Below are positions 1 to 7,454 of a stretch of DNA of 10,433 nt, piece after piece. Within the stretch, counting starts at the first letter, position 1; every line of letters starts with the position of its first letter. The stretch spans positions 22,054-32,486 of the forward strand of contig DNFA01000041.1 in NCBI GenBank assembly GCA_003487665.1, written 5' to 3'. The notes under the pieces were generated by a model that searched no databases, was not told where the DNA came from, and was given only the letters and a program-made list of their open reading frames with translations. The DNA is from Oscillibacter sp. (GTDB lineage: Bacteria; Bacillota; Clostridia; Oscillospirales; Oscillospiraceae). The translations under genes were made by a program, and so were the position numbers.

Positions 1-835
<835 letters not shown>

Positions 836-850
836 TTATTCCAGCCCTCC

Positions 851-2785
851 TTAATAATCCAAATTCACAGCGTACTGTGCTTTTTTCTCAATAAATTCCT
901 TCCGCGGCTCCACCTTCTCGCCCATGAGGACGGTGAACGTGGCGTCAGCCTTCACCGCGTCATCCAGCGTGATGCGCCGCAGGGTACGGGTGGTGGGATC
1001 CATGGTGGTCTCCCACAGCTCGTGGGCGTCCATCTCGCCCAGACCCTTGAACCGGCTGATGTTGATGGTCACGTTGGGATTGCCGCCGCGCATCTCCGCG
1101 GAGATACGATCCCGCTCCTCGTCGGAGTAGGCCACCCGGGAGGTCTTGCCCCGGGTCAGCTTATAGAGCGGCGGCACGGCGGAGTAGACATAGCCCTGCT
1201 CGATAAGAGGCCGCATATAGCGGAAGAAGAACGTCAGCAGCAGCGTGCGGATATGGGCGCCGTCCACATCGGCATCGGCCATGATGATGATCTTGTGATA
1301 GCGCAGCTTGTTCTCGTCGAACTCCTCGCCGATACCGGCGCCCAGCGCGATGATGACGGGCTGGAGCTTGTCGTTGCCGTAGACCTTGTCCACCCTGGCC
1401 TTTTCCACGTTGAGCATCTTTCCCCACAGGGGCAGGATGGCCTGGAACCGGCTGTCGCGCCCCGCCGTGGCGGAGCCGCCTGCGGAGTCGCCCTCCACGA
1501 TGTACAGCTCGGTCAGCTCAGGGTTGTTCTCGTTGCAGTCCCGGAGCTTGTCGGGCATGGCCGCGCCGCCCAGCACCGTCTTGCGCCGGATGGACTCCCG
1601 CGCCTTCCGCGCCGCTTCCCGGGCGCGGTTGGCGGTCATGGCCTTGTCCAGAATGGTGCGCGCCACCACCGGATGCTCCTCCAGATACACCGCCAGCTGG
1701 TCGTTTACGATGCTGTCCACCAGCGTGCGGATATGGGCGTTGCCCAGCTTGGCCTTGGTCTGTCCCTCGAACTGCGCCTCCGTCAGCTTCACGGAGATCA
1801 CGGCGGTGATGCCCTCGCGCACGTCCTCGCCGGACACCTTGTCGCCGTCCTTGATCATGTTGTATTTCAGGCCGTAGGCGTTGAGCACGCGGGTCAGCGC
1901 AGCCTTGAAGCCCGTCTCGTGCATGCCGCCCTCCGGCGTGTGGATGTCGTTGGCGAAGGACACCAGCGTCTCGTTATAGCCGTCGTTGTACTGCATGGCG
2001 ATCTCCGCCGTGCTGTCGCCCTTGGCGCCGGAGAGATAGATGACCTCCTCGTGGAGGGGGGTCTTGTTGCGGTTGATATAGGTGACGAACTCCCGGATGC
2101 CGCCCTCGTAGCACATGGCCTCGGACTGCTCCCTGCCGGGTCGTGCGTCGCTGATGGTGATGCGCAGGCCGGCGTTCAGGAACGCCTGCTCCCGCATGCG
2201 GGTGTGCAGCGTCTCGTAGTCGTACTCCAGCGTGTCGAACATCTCCGGGTCGGGCTTGAAGGTCACGGTGGTGCCGGTGTGGTCGGTATCGCCGATGACC
2301 TGCATCTCCTGGGTGATGTTCCCGCGGGAGAACTTCATCTCGTAAATTTTCCCGTCCTTGTGTACCTGCACCGTCAGCCACTCGCTCAGGGCGTTGACCA
2401 CGCTGGCGCCCACGCCGTGCAGACCGCCGGAGACCTTGTAGCCGCCGCCGCCGAACTTGCCGCCGGCGTGCAACACGGTGAACACCACCTCCAGCGCGGG
2501 ACGTCCTGTCTGCGCCTGCACGTCCACGGGGATGCCGCGTCCGTTGTCGGTGACGGTGATGGTGTCGCCGGGGTTGATGGTCACGGTGATATCCGTGCAG
2601 TACCCGGCCAGTGCCTCGTCGATGGAGTTGTCCACGATCTCATAGACCAGATGGTGCAGTCCGCTGGCGCTGGTGGAGCCGATATACATACCGGGGCGCT
2701 TGCGCACCGCCTCCAAGCCCTCCAGCACCTGTATTTCCGATGCGTTATATTCCGTGTCCACCACGGGTCGTTCCATGTCTGCCAT
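851..2785 (-). CDS. gyrB: DNA gyrase subunit B
   Basis: GyrB is the ATPase subunit of gyrase, supplying ATP-driven strand passage with GyrA in the cytoplasm. The 644 aa length is normal for the family. In order: a GHKL ATPase domain with catalytic Glu49 and Asn53 (YEIVDNSIDEA), Asp80 in DNGRGIP (80-86) and the glycine loop GGLHGVG (120-126); a transducer domain with the QTK loop (342-344); a TOPRIM domain with EGDSAGGSA (431-439) and DADVDG (504-509), the metal-binding acidic residues; and the C-terminal RFKGLGEM (578-585). The ATG at 2785 has GGAG eight bases upstream, lying inside the 3' end of remB; the gap to remB is 3 nt. A second ATG at codon 4 is possible but less well placed. The length, and the pairing with gyrA at an origin, favour gyrase over topoisomerase IV ParE. 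Confidence 0.98.
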   Translation of the reverse strand: MADMERPVVDTEYNASEIQVLEGLEAVRKRPGMYIGSTSASGLHHLVYEIVDNSIDEALAGYCTDITVTINPGDTITVTDNGRGIPVDVQAQTGRPALEVVFTVLHAGGKFGGGGYKVSGGLHGVGASVVNALSEWLTVQVHKDGKIYEMKFSRGNITQEMQVIGDTDHTGTTVTFKPDPEMFDTLEYDYETLHTRMREQAFLNAGLRITISDARPGREQSEAMCYEGGIREFVTYINRNKTPLHEEVIYLSGAKGDSTAEIAMQYNDGYNETLVSFANDIHTPEGGMHETGFKAALTRVLNAYGLKYNMIKDGDKVSGEDVREGITAVISVKLTEAQFEGQTKAKLGNAHIRTLVDSIVNDQLAVYLEEHPVVARTILDKAMTANRAREAARKARESIRRKTVLGGAAMPDKLRDCNENNPELTELYIVEGDSAGGSATAGRDSRFQAILPLWGKMLNVEKARVDKVYGNDKLQPVIIALGAGIGEEFDENKLRYHKIIIMADADVDGAHIRTLLLTFFFRYMRPLIEQGYVYSAVPPLYKLTRGKTSRVAYSDEERDRISAEMRGGNPNVTINISRFKGLGEMDAHELWETTMDPTTRTLRRITLDDAVKADATFTVLMGEKVEPRKEFIEKKAQYAVNLDY

Positions 2786-2788
2786 GCG

Positions 2789-3052
2789 TTACTCTCCTTT
2801 TCCTTGCGCTCGTTTGCCCAGCGTCTGGGAATTGATCTGCGACAGATACACGATCTGCCGGTGATAGGGATGGTCGCACACTACGAAGGAGCGCGGTATG
2901 TCCTCGCACGCGGACTGCACCACGCCCTCCCGCTCGGCTCCCTGTAAAAACTCTCTTGTCCGCCGTGAGGTGGAGGTGTTGTCCAGATCGAATATGCCGA
3001 TGATCCGCCTGTCCTCCAGCATCACGTTCATGCCGATGTGCAGATAGGCCAT
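2789..3052 (-). CDS. remB: RemB/YaaB-like DUF370 regulator
   Basis: An 87 aa protein of the DUF370 family. In B. subtilis the gene at this exact place, between recF and gyrB, is remB (yaaB), linked to biofilm matrix regulation; its paralogue RemA is a DNA-binding ring protein. Visible match: the start AYLHIG, the block IIGIFDLDNT, an SFVV strand, then the conserved tail YLSQINSQTLGKRA. I chose the ATG at 3052 because it overlaps the recF stop by one base (TGATG) and lies 5 nt after a strong GGAGGTG. A GTG one codon upstream (3055) is a weaker alternative. The conserved linkage suggests cotranscription with recF and gyrB. Its role in this organism is not visible, so matrix regulation is inference by homology only. 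Confidence 0.88.
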   Translation of the reverse strand: MAYLHIGMNVMLEDRRIIGIFDLDNTSTSRRTREFLQGAEREGVVQSACEDIPRSFVVCDHPYHRQIVYLSQINSQTLGKRAQGKGE

Positions 3053-4155
3053 CACAGCACCTCCCCGCCCCGGATATGGAACACCTTGCCCTTGAGAAGC
3101 GTGTCCAGCCGGTCGTTTTCGCAGCAGGTGATGAACACCTGCCCGCCGCTGATGCGGTTCAATACATACTCCTGCCGCCGGGGGTCCAGCTCGCTGAGCA
3201 CGTCGTCCAGCAGCATCACCGGGTATTCGCCCATGGCGCTGCGGTGTATCTCCCGCTCCGCCAGCTTCAGGCTCAGCGCCGCCGTCCGTACCTGCCCCTG
3301 TGAGCCGAACTGCTTGGCGGCGCGACCGTTGATGAGCACCTCGATATCGTCCTTATGCGCCCCGCTGAGACACAGCCGGGACGCCCGCTCCGCCGTCTGG
3401 TGCTCGTCCATGTGCTGGCGCAGCTGCCAATAGATGTCCTCCTGCCTGCCCATGGGGTCGGTGACGGTTTTGACGGTCTGATAGCCCAGCGCCAGCTCCT
3501 CCCGCTGGCCGCTGCACTCATAGTGGGCGGCGCGGGCATACTCCGCCAGCGCCGCGCAGAACCGCGCCCGGTAGCCGATGAGCACCGCTCCGCTGCGGCA
3601 CAGACCCTCGTTGAACTCCGGCAGCAGATCTAAAAGCTCCGGCTTGTCCTCGCTGTCCCGCAGGATGCGGGTCTTGTGGTCGTACAGGCGGCTGTACTGG
3701 CTCAGCGCCTCGGCGTACCGGGGACGCAGCTGGCACAGGGACATATCCATGAACCGCCGCCGCTCCGCCGCCCCCGCCCGGATGAGGAACAAGTCCTCCG
3801 GCGCGAAAAACACCGTGTGCAGCACATCGCTGAGCGCCGCGCCGTTTTTGGCCTTCACACCGTTGACGGTCATGCTCCGCCGCTTGCTGCGGCTGAGCCG
3901 GATGTCGGTGACGAATTCCCGCTGACGGGAGAATATCTGTCCCACCAGCAGCGCGTCCTGCCTGTCGAAGCCGATCAGCTCCCGGTCGCCGTGGGCGCGG
4001 GGACTTTTGCCGCAGCTCAGGTACACGATGGCCTCCAGCAGGTTGGTCTTGCCCTGGGCGTTCTCGCCGTAGATGACGTTGCAGCCGTCGTCGAAGGTCA
4101 GCTGCTGGCGCTGATAGTTCCGCCAGCCCTCCAGCGTCAGCGCGTCAACTCTCAT
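3052..4155 (-). CDS. recF: DNA replication/repair ATPase RecF
   Basis: RecF is an SMC-like ABC ATPase that acts with RecO and RecR to load RecA at single-strand gaps and stalled forks. The 367 aa length is typical. Visible: the start MRVDALTLEGWRNY (family LxLxNFRNY-like), Walker A GENAQGKTN (30-38), the ABC signature GSQGQ (284-288) and Walker B VMLLDDVLSELD (313-324) with Asp317/Asp318, followed by the D-loop region. The ATG at 4155 lies inside yaaA (11-nt overlap). The nearest purine-rich stretch, AGGAG, is 13 nt upstream, longer than ideal, so initiation probably depends on ribosomes finishing yaaA. The 3' end overlaps remB by one base. All catalytic motifs are intact. Confidence 0.97.
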   Translation of the reverse strand: MRVDALTLEGWRNYQRQQLTFDDGCNVIYGENAQGKTNLLEAIVYLSCGKSPRAHGDRELIGFDRQDALLVGQIFSRQREFVTDIRLSRSKRRSMTVNGVKAKNGAALSDVLHTVFFAPEDLFLIRAGAAERRRFMDMSLCQLRPRYAEALSQYSRLYDHKTRILRDSEDKPELLDLLPEFNEGLCRSGAVLIGYRARFCAALAEYARAAHYECSGQREELALGYQTVKTVTDPMGRQEDIYWQLRQHMDEHQTAERASRLCLSGAHKDDIEVLINGRAAKQFGSQGQVRTAALSLKLAEREIHRSAMGEYPVMLLDDVLSELDPRRQEYVLNRISGGQVFITCCENDRLDTLLKGKVFHIRGGEVL

Positions 4156-4360
4156 ACGCCACGGTCAGCTCCTGACCGTTGTAGCCCACCACGTCGCCGG
4201 GGCGTATCTTCTTGCCCCGCATGGTGCAGACCTGACCGTTGACGGTCACGTCCCCCTCCTGCACGGCGAGCTTGGCCTCGCCACCGGTGTCCACCGCCGC
4301 GGCGAACTTCAGCAGATCCTGCAATTTGATGTATTCTGTTGTGATGGTGATCGTTTCCAT
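4145..4360 (-). CDS. yaaA: S4-domain RNA-binding protein YaaA
   Basis: A 71 aa protein with a single S4-type RNA-binding domain, equal in length to B. subtilis YaaA, which sits in the same place between dnaN and recF. Visible: a short N-terminal strand METITITTEYIKLQDLLKFA, then the S4 core GEAKLAVQEGDVTVNGQ (27-43) and RGKKIRPGD (48-56). The S4 fold binds structured RNA; the B. subtilis homologue has been linked to 50S ribosome maturation, so a role in ribosome assembly is likely but inferred. The ATG at 4360 is chosen because it gives the family start and has GAGG 8 nt upstream; an in-frame reading upstream to 4486 shows no family similarity and crosses the palindromic repeat. It is separated from dnaN by 271 nt, an unusual break in an otherwise tight cluster. 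Confidence 0.93.
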   Translation of the reverse strand: METITITTEYIKLQDLLKFAAAVDTGGEAKLAVQEGDVTVNGQVCTMRGKKIRPGDVVGYNGQELTVAYES

Positions 4361-4470
4361 AAAAAATAACCTCGTTCGTGGATAGCTTGTGTGATGGAGC
4401 ATGGTGCCCCTTTGCAGAGGCGGACGACTTTGTCCTCCTGCAGCCGGTCTGCCGTACCCATCCGTAGTCC

Positions 4471-4546
4471 GTAGGGCGGGACCCATGTGTCCCGCCGCAC
4501 GATATGCATGTTTTCCTTCCGGCGGGGCACGCGGGTCCCGCCCTAC
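4471..4546. repeat. Nested GC-rich palindrome (REP-like element)
   Basis: Two 27-bp arms, 4471-4497 and 4520-4546, are inverted copies of each other at 24 of 27 positions, separated by 22 bp; in the plus-strand RNA two of the three mismatches become G-U wobbles. Each arm is itself a hairpin: the left has a perfect 8-bp stem (GGCGGGAC / GTCCCGCC) around CCATGT, the right a 6-bp stem (GGCGGG / CCCGCC). The outer ends read GTAGGGCGGGACCC inward on both sides. The element could form one long stem or two small ones. The design resembles REP/BIME-type dispersed repeats of GC-rich clostridia. That it is a family member elsewhere in this genome is inference, since only one copy is in the window. Confidence 0.7.
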
Positions 4547-4613
4547 AGGGCACAGCGATCACGCGGCGGCACGGGCGTACCGTGTGTACGTCGAGGAGGT
4601 TTGACGATGGCAG

Positions 4614-4630
4614 GGCACAAGAGATGTGCC
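4614..4630 (-). other. Weak hairpin after the dnaN stop codon
   Basis: Perfect 6-bp stem GGCACA / TGTGCC with a 5-nt loop, starting one base after the dnaN TAA on the transcribed strand. No U-tract follows (the next bases are CTGCC), so it is not a standard intrinsic terminator. It may protect or process the mRNA 3' end, or be chance. Confidence 0.35.
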
Positions 4631-4631
4631 T

Positions 4632-5744
4632 TTATTGTGCCTTCAGGCGCACCGGCAGCACCATATAAATAAAATTGTCGCTGTCGTCCACGGGCGTGAT
4701 GATGCAGGGCGAAATGCCGGTGTTCAGATTCATTTTCACCGTGTCCGCCGGGGCGTAGCGCAGGGCGTCCATGAGATAGCGGTTGTTGAAGCCGATCTCC
4801 AGCTCCTGCCCGTCGCCGCGGACGGGGCAGATGTCACGCGCATCGCCGTTGCCGGTGCGGGCGGACATATAGACCTTATCCGCGCTGAACAGGCAGCGCA
4901 CGGGGCTTTTCAGCTTCTCGCTGATGACCACGCTGACGCGCTCCAGGCTTTCGATCATGGTCTTGTTGTCCACCTCCAGGCAGATGGGGTTATTGGTGGG
5001 GATGGCGTTGCGATAGTCCAGGAATTCGCCCTCAAGACGGCGGCAGATCAGCTGGGTACTGCCCGCCTCGAACATCAGGTGGCGCTTGCCCTGTGTCACC
5101 GTCACCATATCCTCGGTGTCGGCGCAGATCTTCTCCACCTCGTTCAGGGCGCTGCCCGGCGCCACGAACTTGAAGGCGCCGCCGTCGATGTGCTCCAGCG
5201 GCTCGCGCCGCAGCGCCAGACGGAAGCCGTCCACGGCCACCATGGTCAGACCCTTGTCGCTGATCTCGAACAGCACGCCGGTATGGATGGGGCGCGTCTC
5301 GTTCAGGGACACGGCGAAGCTGGTCTGGTCGATCATGGCCTTCAGCGTGCGCTGCTCCAGCGTGACGGAGTACTCGTCGTCCACCTCCGGCATCTCCGGA
5401 TAGTCGTTGGCGCTCAGGCCGATCATCTCGAAGTCCGTGTCGCCGCAGGTGAGCTTCACGTTGAATTTCTCGTCGGCGTCGAACACCACCGTGTCGTCGG
5501 GCATACGGCGGATCATGTCGCCGAACAGCTTGGCGTTCAGCACGATGCGCCCGCTCTCGCGGATGTCGGCCTCCACCTCGGTGCGGATGCCGGTCTGCAT
5601 GTTGTAGCCCGACAGGCGCAGGCCGTGCTCCGTCTCCAGAAGGATTCCCTCCAGCGCGGGGATGGAGCTTTTGGCCGCCACCGCGCGGGACACAGCGTTC
5701 ACCGCCTGCTGCAAAAGAGTCTTCTCACAGGAAAATCTCACCAT
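4632..5744 (-). CDS. dnaN: DNA polymerase III sliding clamp (beta subunit)
   Basis: DnaN forms the ring-shaped dimer that tethers DNA polymerase to template and serves as a docking hub for repair and initiation factors. The 370 aa length fits the family (366-380). Visible: the start MVRFSCEKTLLQQAVNAVSRAVAAK, SSIPALEGILLE (26-37), the NAKLFGDMIRRMPD block, a central DGFRLALRRE segment and RRLEGEFLDYRNAIP, with the C-terminal YMVLPVRL that forms part of the partner-peptide pocket. These segments span the three repeated clamp domains. The ATG at 5744 is the first that gives the family start; GAGGA lies 9 nt upstream. The gene follows dnaA in the same direction after a 263-nt gap holding origin-like sequence. 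No missing key region. Confidence 0.98.
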   Translation of the reverse strand: MVRFSCEKTLLQQAVNAVSRAVAAKSSIPALEGILLETEHGLRLSGYNMQTGIRTEVEADIRESGRIVLNAKLFGDMIRRMPDDTVVFDADEKFNVKLTCGDTDFEMIGLSANDYPEMPEVDDEYSVTLEQRTLKAMIDQTSFAVSLNETRPIHTGVLFEISDKGLTMVAVDGFRLALRREPLEHIDGGAFKFVAPGSALNEVEKICADTEDMVTVTQGKRHLMFEAGSTQLICRRLEGEFLDYRNAIPTNNPICLEVDNKTMIESLERVSVVISEKLKSPVRCLFSADKVYMSARTGNGDARDICPVRGDGQELEIGFNNRYLMDALRYAPADTVKMNLNTGISPCIITPVDDSDNFIYMVLPVRLKAQ

Positions 5745-5769
5745 ATCCGTCGTTCCTCACTTTCCGAAA

Positions 5770-5786
5770 CGCAGTTCTATTCTGCG
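5770..5786 (-). other. Small hairpin in the dnaN leader
   Basis: Perfect 5-bp stem CGCAG / CTGCG with a 7-nt loop, between the AT-rich island and the dnaN ribosome binding site. It may structure the dnaN 5' leader. A TATGAT on the minus strand just upstream could be a dnaN -10 element, but I see no acceptable -35 at the right distance. Confidence 0.3.
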
Positions 5787-5901
5787 AAATCAAATCATAA
5801 TCTAATCTTTATTCAGTAGTTATTAGTCGTAGGGGCTTTCAAACGTGGAAATTCCCCCTGACCCCGCGCTGCAGCTGGATTTTTTTCCCACACGGCTGTC
5901 C

Positions 5902-5922
5902 GGAAAACCGCCCCGGTTTTCC
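5902..5922. repeat. Inverted repeat GGAAAACC / GGTTTTCC downstream of dnaA
   Basis: A perfect 8-bp inverted repeat with a 5-nt loop (5902-5909 and 5915-5922). A third copy of GGAAAACC lies at 5985-5992 in the same orientation as the first. It could be a transcription-attenuating hairpin after dnaA, although no U-tract follows the stem, or part of a repeated protein-binding array in the origin. Confidence 0.5.
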
Positions 5923-5938
5923 CCATTGGTGTGGGGAC

Positions 5939-5956
5939 AGGGGGTGCCTGCCCCCT
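5939..5956. repeat. GC hairpin AGGGGG / CCCCCT
   Basis: A perfect 6-bp stem with a 6-nt loop in the dnaA-dnaN gap. It is a possible pause or weak terminator downstream of dnaA on the minus strand, but no run of T follows it, so function is unassigned. Confidence 0.35.
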
Positions 5957-5961
5957 CGCTC

Positions 5962-5978
5962 CCTGTGGATTCCACAGG
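5962..5978. promoter_or_regulatory. 17-bp palindrome of two inverted DnaA-box-like halves
   Basis: CCTGTGGA, a central T, then TCCACAGG: perfect 8-bp arms. Each arm carries the TCCACA half of a DnaA box, and the extended 9-mers match TTWTNCACA at 7 of 9 on both strands. The overlapping back-to-back arrangement, 30 bp past the dnaA stop codon, suits binding of DnaA or another dimeric regulator. Which one is inference. Confidence 0.45.
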
Positions 5979-6007
5979 AAAAGCGGAAAACCGGCCTCTT
6001 TCCCGTT

Positions 6008-7324
6008 TTACTTCTTGCTGTTGATGTTGGTGGTGATCTCCTTCACCTTTTCGGCGAAGGCCGGGTCGGTGCGCATCTGCTTTTCGACCTTGTCCAGCGA
6101 GTGCATGATGGTGGAGTGATCCCTGTCGCCGAACTCCTTGCCGATGTCGTTGAGGCTCATGCCGCTCATGCGGCGGATGAGGTAAATGGCGATCTGACGG
6201 GCGGCCACCACGTCGCGGCTGCGGCTCTGTCCCCGCAGGGTGTCCTCGTCCACGTTGAAGTAGTTGCAGATGTAGCTGACGATGATCTTGGGCGTGGGCG
6301 CGAAGTCGTTGCTCTTTTTCAGCATATCCCGGATGGCGCGCCCCACCGTCTCCTCATTCACCTGGTCGTCCAGCAGGTCGCGGTAGGCCAGGATCTTGTT
6401 CAGCGTGCCCTCGATCTGCCGCACGTTGGAGGTGATGTTCTCGGCGATGTAGTCCATCACGTCGCCGGGCAGCTTCACGCCCAGCATGGCGGCCTTGTTC
6501 TGGATGATGGCGAACCGCGTCTCGAAGTCCGGGGGCGCTACGTCCACCATCAGACCCCACTCGAACCGTGTCCGCAGACGATCCTCCAGCTGGGTGATCT
6601 CCTTGGGCGGCCGGTCGGAGGTCAGCACGATCTGCCGGCCGGATTCGTACAGGGTGTTGAAGGTATGGAAGAACTCCTCCTGGGTCTGTATCTTGCCGGC
6701 GATGAACTGGATATCGTCCATCAGCAGAATATCCGTCTGGCGGTATTTCTCCCGGAACTCCGCGTTGCGGTTCTCGCGGATGGAGGCGATCAGCTCGTTG
6801 GTGAAGTCGTCGCCCTTTACGTACACGATGCGGGCGTCAGGCCGCTTCTTGCGCAGGGCGTTGGCGATGGCGTACAGCAGGTGGGTCTTGCCCAGTCCGC
6901 TGTCGCCGTAGATGAACAGGGGGTTGTAGTTCTCGCCGGGCTTCTCCGTCACGGCCTTGGCCGCGGCAAAGGCCAGCTTGTTCTGGGGTCCCACCACATA
7001 CGTCTCGAAGGTGAACGCCTGGGATTCCGACAGGTCGCCGGGGCGGTCGGGCGCCACGCCGTGATAGGCCGCCAGCTGGTCGTCGTCCAGTATCTTCACC
7101 TCTAAATCGGTGGAGAACAGATCCTTCAGTGCCGCCTTGATGTGGGGCAGGAACCGCGCCTCGATGGTGTTTTTCTTGAAGGTGTTGCTGCAATGGAGCA
7201 CGAAGGCCGAATCCTCCATCGTCACCACCGTCACCTCGTCGAACCAGGTGTTGATGGTGGTTTCGGACAGCTCGCCGCTCAGACGCTTGAGCACGCTGTC
7301 CCACAGGTCTTTCATGGAATTCAA
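6008..7324 (-). CDS. dnaA: Chromosomal replication initiator DnaA
   Basis: DnaA is the AAA+ ATPase that binds DnaA boxes and melts oriC. With the start chosen here it is 438 aa. Domain I: MNSMKDLWDSVLKRL, with Trp8 and Trp27. Domain III: Walker A GDSGLGKT (140-147), Walker B ILLMDD (199-204), sensor I VLTSDRPP (233-240), arginine-finger region RLRTRFEWGL (249-258), sensor II RQIEGTLNKIL (302-312). Domain IV: DNA-binding helix-turn-helix with the signature GDRDHSTIMHS (399-409). The start is debatable: ATG at 7315 lies 17 nt from the only good SD (GGGGAG, 7333-7338), whereas TTG at 7324 lies 8 nt away and gives an N-terminus that aligns with the family without gaps. I prefer TTG. Longer upstream readings cross the promoter. 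The region between domain I and Walker A is short, as in other clostridia. Confidence 0.97.
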   Translation of the reverse strand: MNSMKDLWDSVLKRLSGELSETTINTWFDEVTVVTMEDSAFVLHCSNTFKKNTIEARFLPHIKAALKDLFSTDLEVKILDDDQLAAYHGVAPDRPGDLSESQAFTFETYVVGPQNKLAFAAAKAVTEKPGENYNPLFIYGDSGLGKTHLLYAIANALRKKRPDARIVYVKGDDFTNELIASIRENRNAEFREKYRQTDILLMDDIQFIAGKIQTQEEFFHTFNTLYESGRQIVLTSDRPPKEITQLEDRLRTRFEWGLMVDVAPPDFETRFAIIQNKAAMLGVKLPGDVMDYIAENITSNVRQIEGTLNKILAYRDLLDDQVNEETVGRAIRDMLKKSNDFAPTPKIIVSYICNYFNVDEDTLRGQSRSRDVVAARQIAIYLIRRMSGMSLNDIGKEFGDRDHSTIMHSLDKVEKQMRTDPAFAEKVKEITTNINSKK

Positions 7325-7332
7325 AAGAAAAG

Positions 7333-7394
7333 CTCCCCTTTCGGCGGGAGGTGTGTCTGTGCTCCCGCGATAAAATGGCGGGGGGTGTACCGCC
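7333..7394 (-). promoter_or_regulatory. Structured dnaA 5' leader with possible SD occlusion
   Basis: On the transcribed strand a perfect 7-bp stem GCGGGAG / CTCCCGC (7362-7368 with 7344-7350, 11-nt loop) sits just before the SD GGGGAG (7333-7338). Five bases of its 3' arm, CTCCC, can instead pair with GGGAG of the SD, so the two hairpins exclude each other. A further GGCGG / CCGCC hairpin (7377-7394) lies upstream. Pairings are read by eye; regulation is inference. Confidence 0.45.
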
Positions 7395-7411
7395 GCAAAA
7401 TATCCCGCATC

Positions 7412-7440
7412 ATTATAACAGAAAAGCCGCCGCAAGTCCA
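7412..7440 (-). promoter_or_regulatory. sigma-A-type promoter of dnaA
   Basis: On the minus strand: -35 TGGACT (7440-7435, 4/6), a 17-bp spacer, then a perfect TATAAT (7417-7412) preceded by TG one base upstream (extended -10). Predicted transcription start is near 7405, giving a leader of about 80 nt. The AT-rich repeats just upstream of the -35 could act as an UP element. Confidence 0.75.
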
Positions 7441-7454
7441 TAGAAACTATACAT

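Larger units (their letters stand above)
4361..4631. other. dnaN-yaaA intergenic region
   Basis: This is a 271-nt gap without a convincing gene. It contains the nested palindrome at 4471-4546, a bulged hairpin near 4405-4430 (GGCGGAC ... GTCCTCC), a small perfect CGTAC/GTACG hairpin at 4576-4590 and the weak stem at 4614-4630 next to the dnaN stop. No clear sigma-A promoter for yaaA was recognised here, nor a terminator with a U-tract, so whether yaaA is read from the dnaA/dnaN transcript or from its own promoter is unresolved. Confidence 0.6.
5745..6007. other. Candidate oriC part between dnaA and dnaN
   Basis: A 263-nt non-coding gap in the position of B. subtilis incC. It holds a 44-bp AT-rich island (5787-5830, about 77% AT) next to dnaN, a candidate unwinding element. 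Away from dnaN lie DnaA-box-like 9-mers: TTTCCCACA at 5884-5892 (8/9 to TTWTNCACA), TTTTCCCCA at 5917-5925 (8/9), ATTTCCACG on the minus strand at 5844-5852 (7/9), and a pair in the palindrome at 5962-5978. On the minus strand, CCCCTACGACTAATAACTAC runs from a GC cluster into the AT island and loosely resembles a DnaA-trio tract. No perfect TTATCCACA is present, so the assignment rests on position and clustering. Confidence 0.5.

Noticed and set aside
4361..4562. Upstream extensions and overlapping frames around yaaA
   Set aside because: They cross the palindromic repeat, lack SDs and family similarity; the 71-aa YaaA start at 4360 explains the locus.
4626..5819. A 397-codon plus-strand frame over dnaN
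   Set aside because: Antisense to the full-length clamp gene, with the same codon-bias artefact.
5902..5956. Intrinsic terminator after dnaA
   Set aside because: Good stems exist, but no run of T follows on the transcribed strand, so I list them only as inverted repeats.
6101..7105. A 334-codon plus-strand frame over dnaA
   Set aside because: Antisense to intact dnaA motifs; no family resemblance.
7325..7441. Upstream-extended dnaA N-terminus
   Set aside because: The extra residues would be encoded by the promoter -10 and the leader hairpins and do not resemble DnaA domain I.
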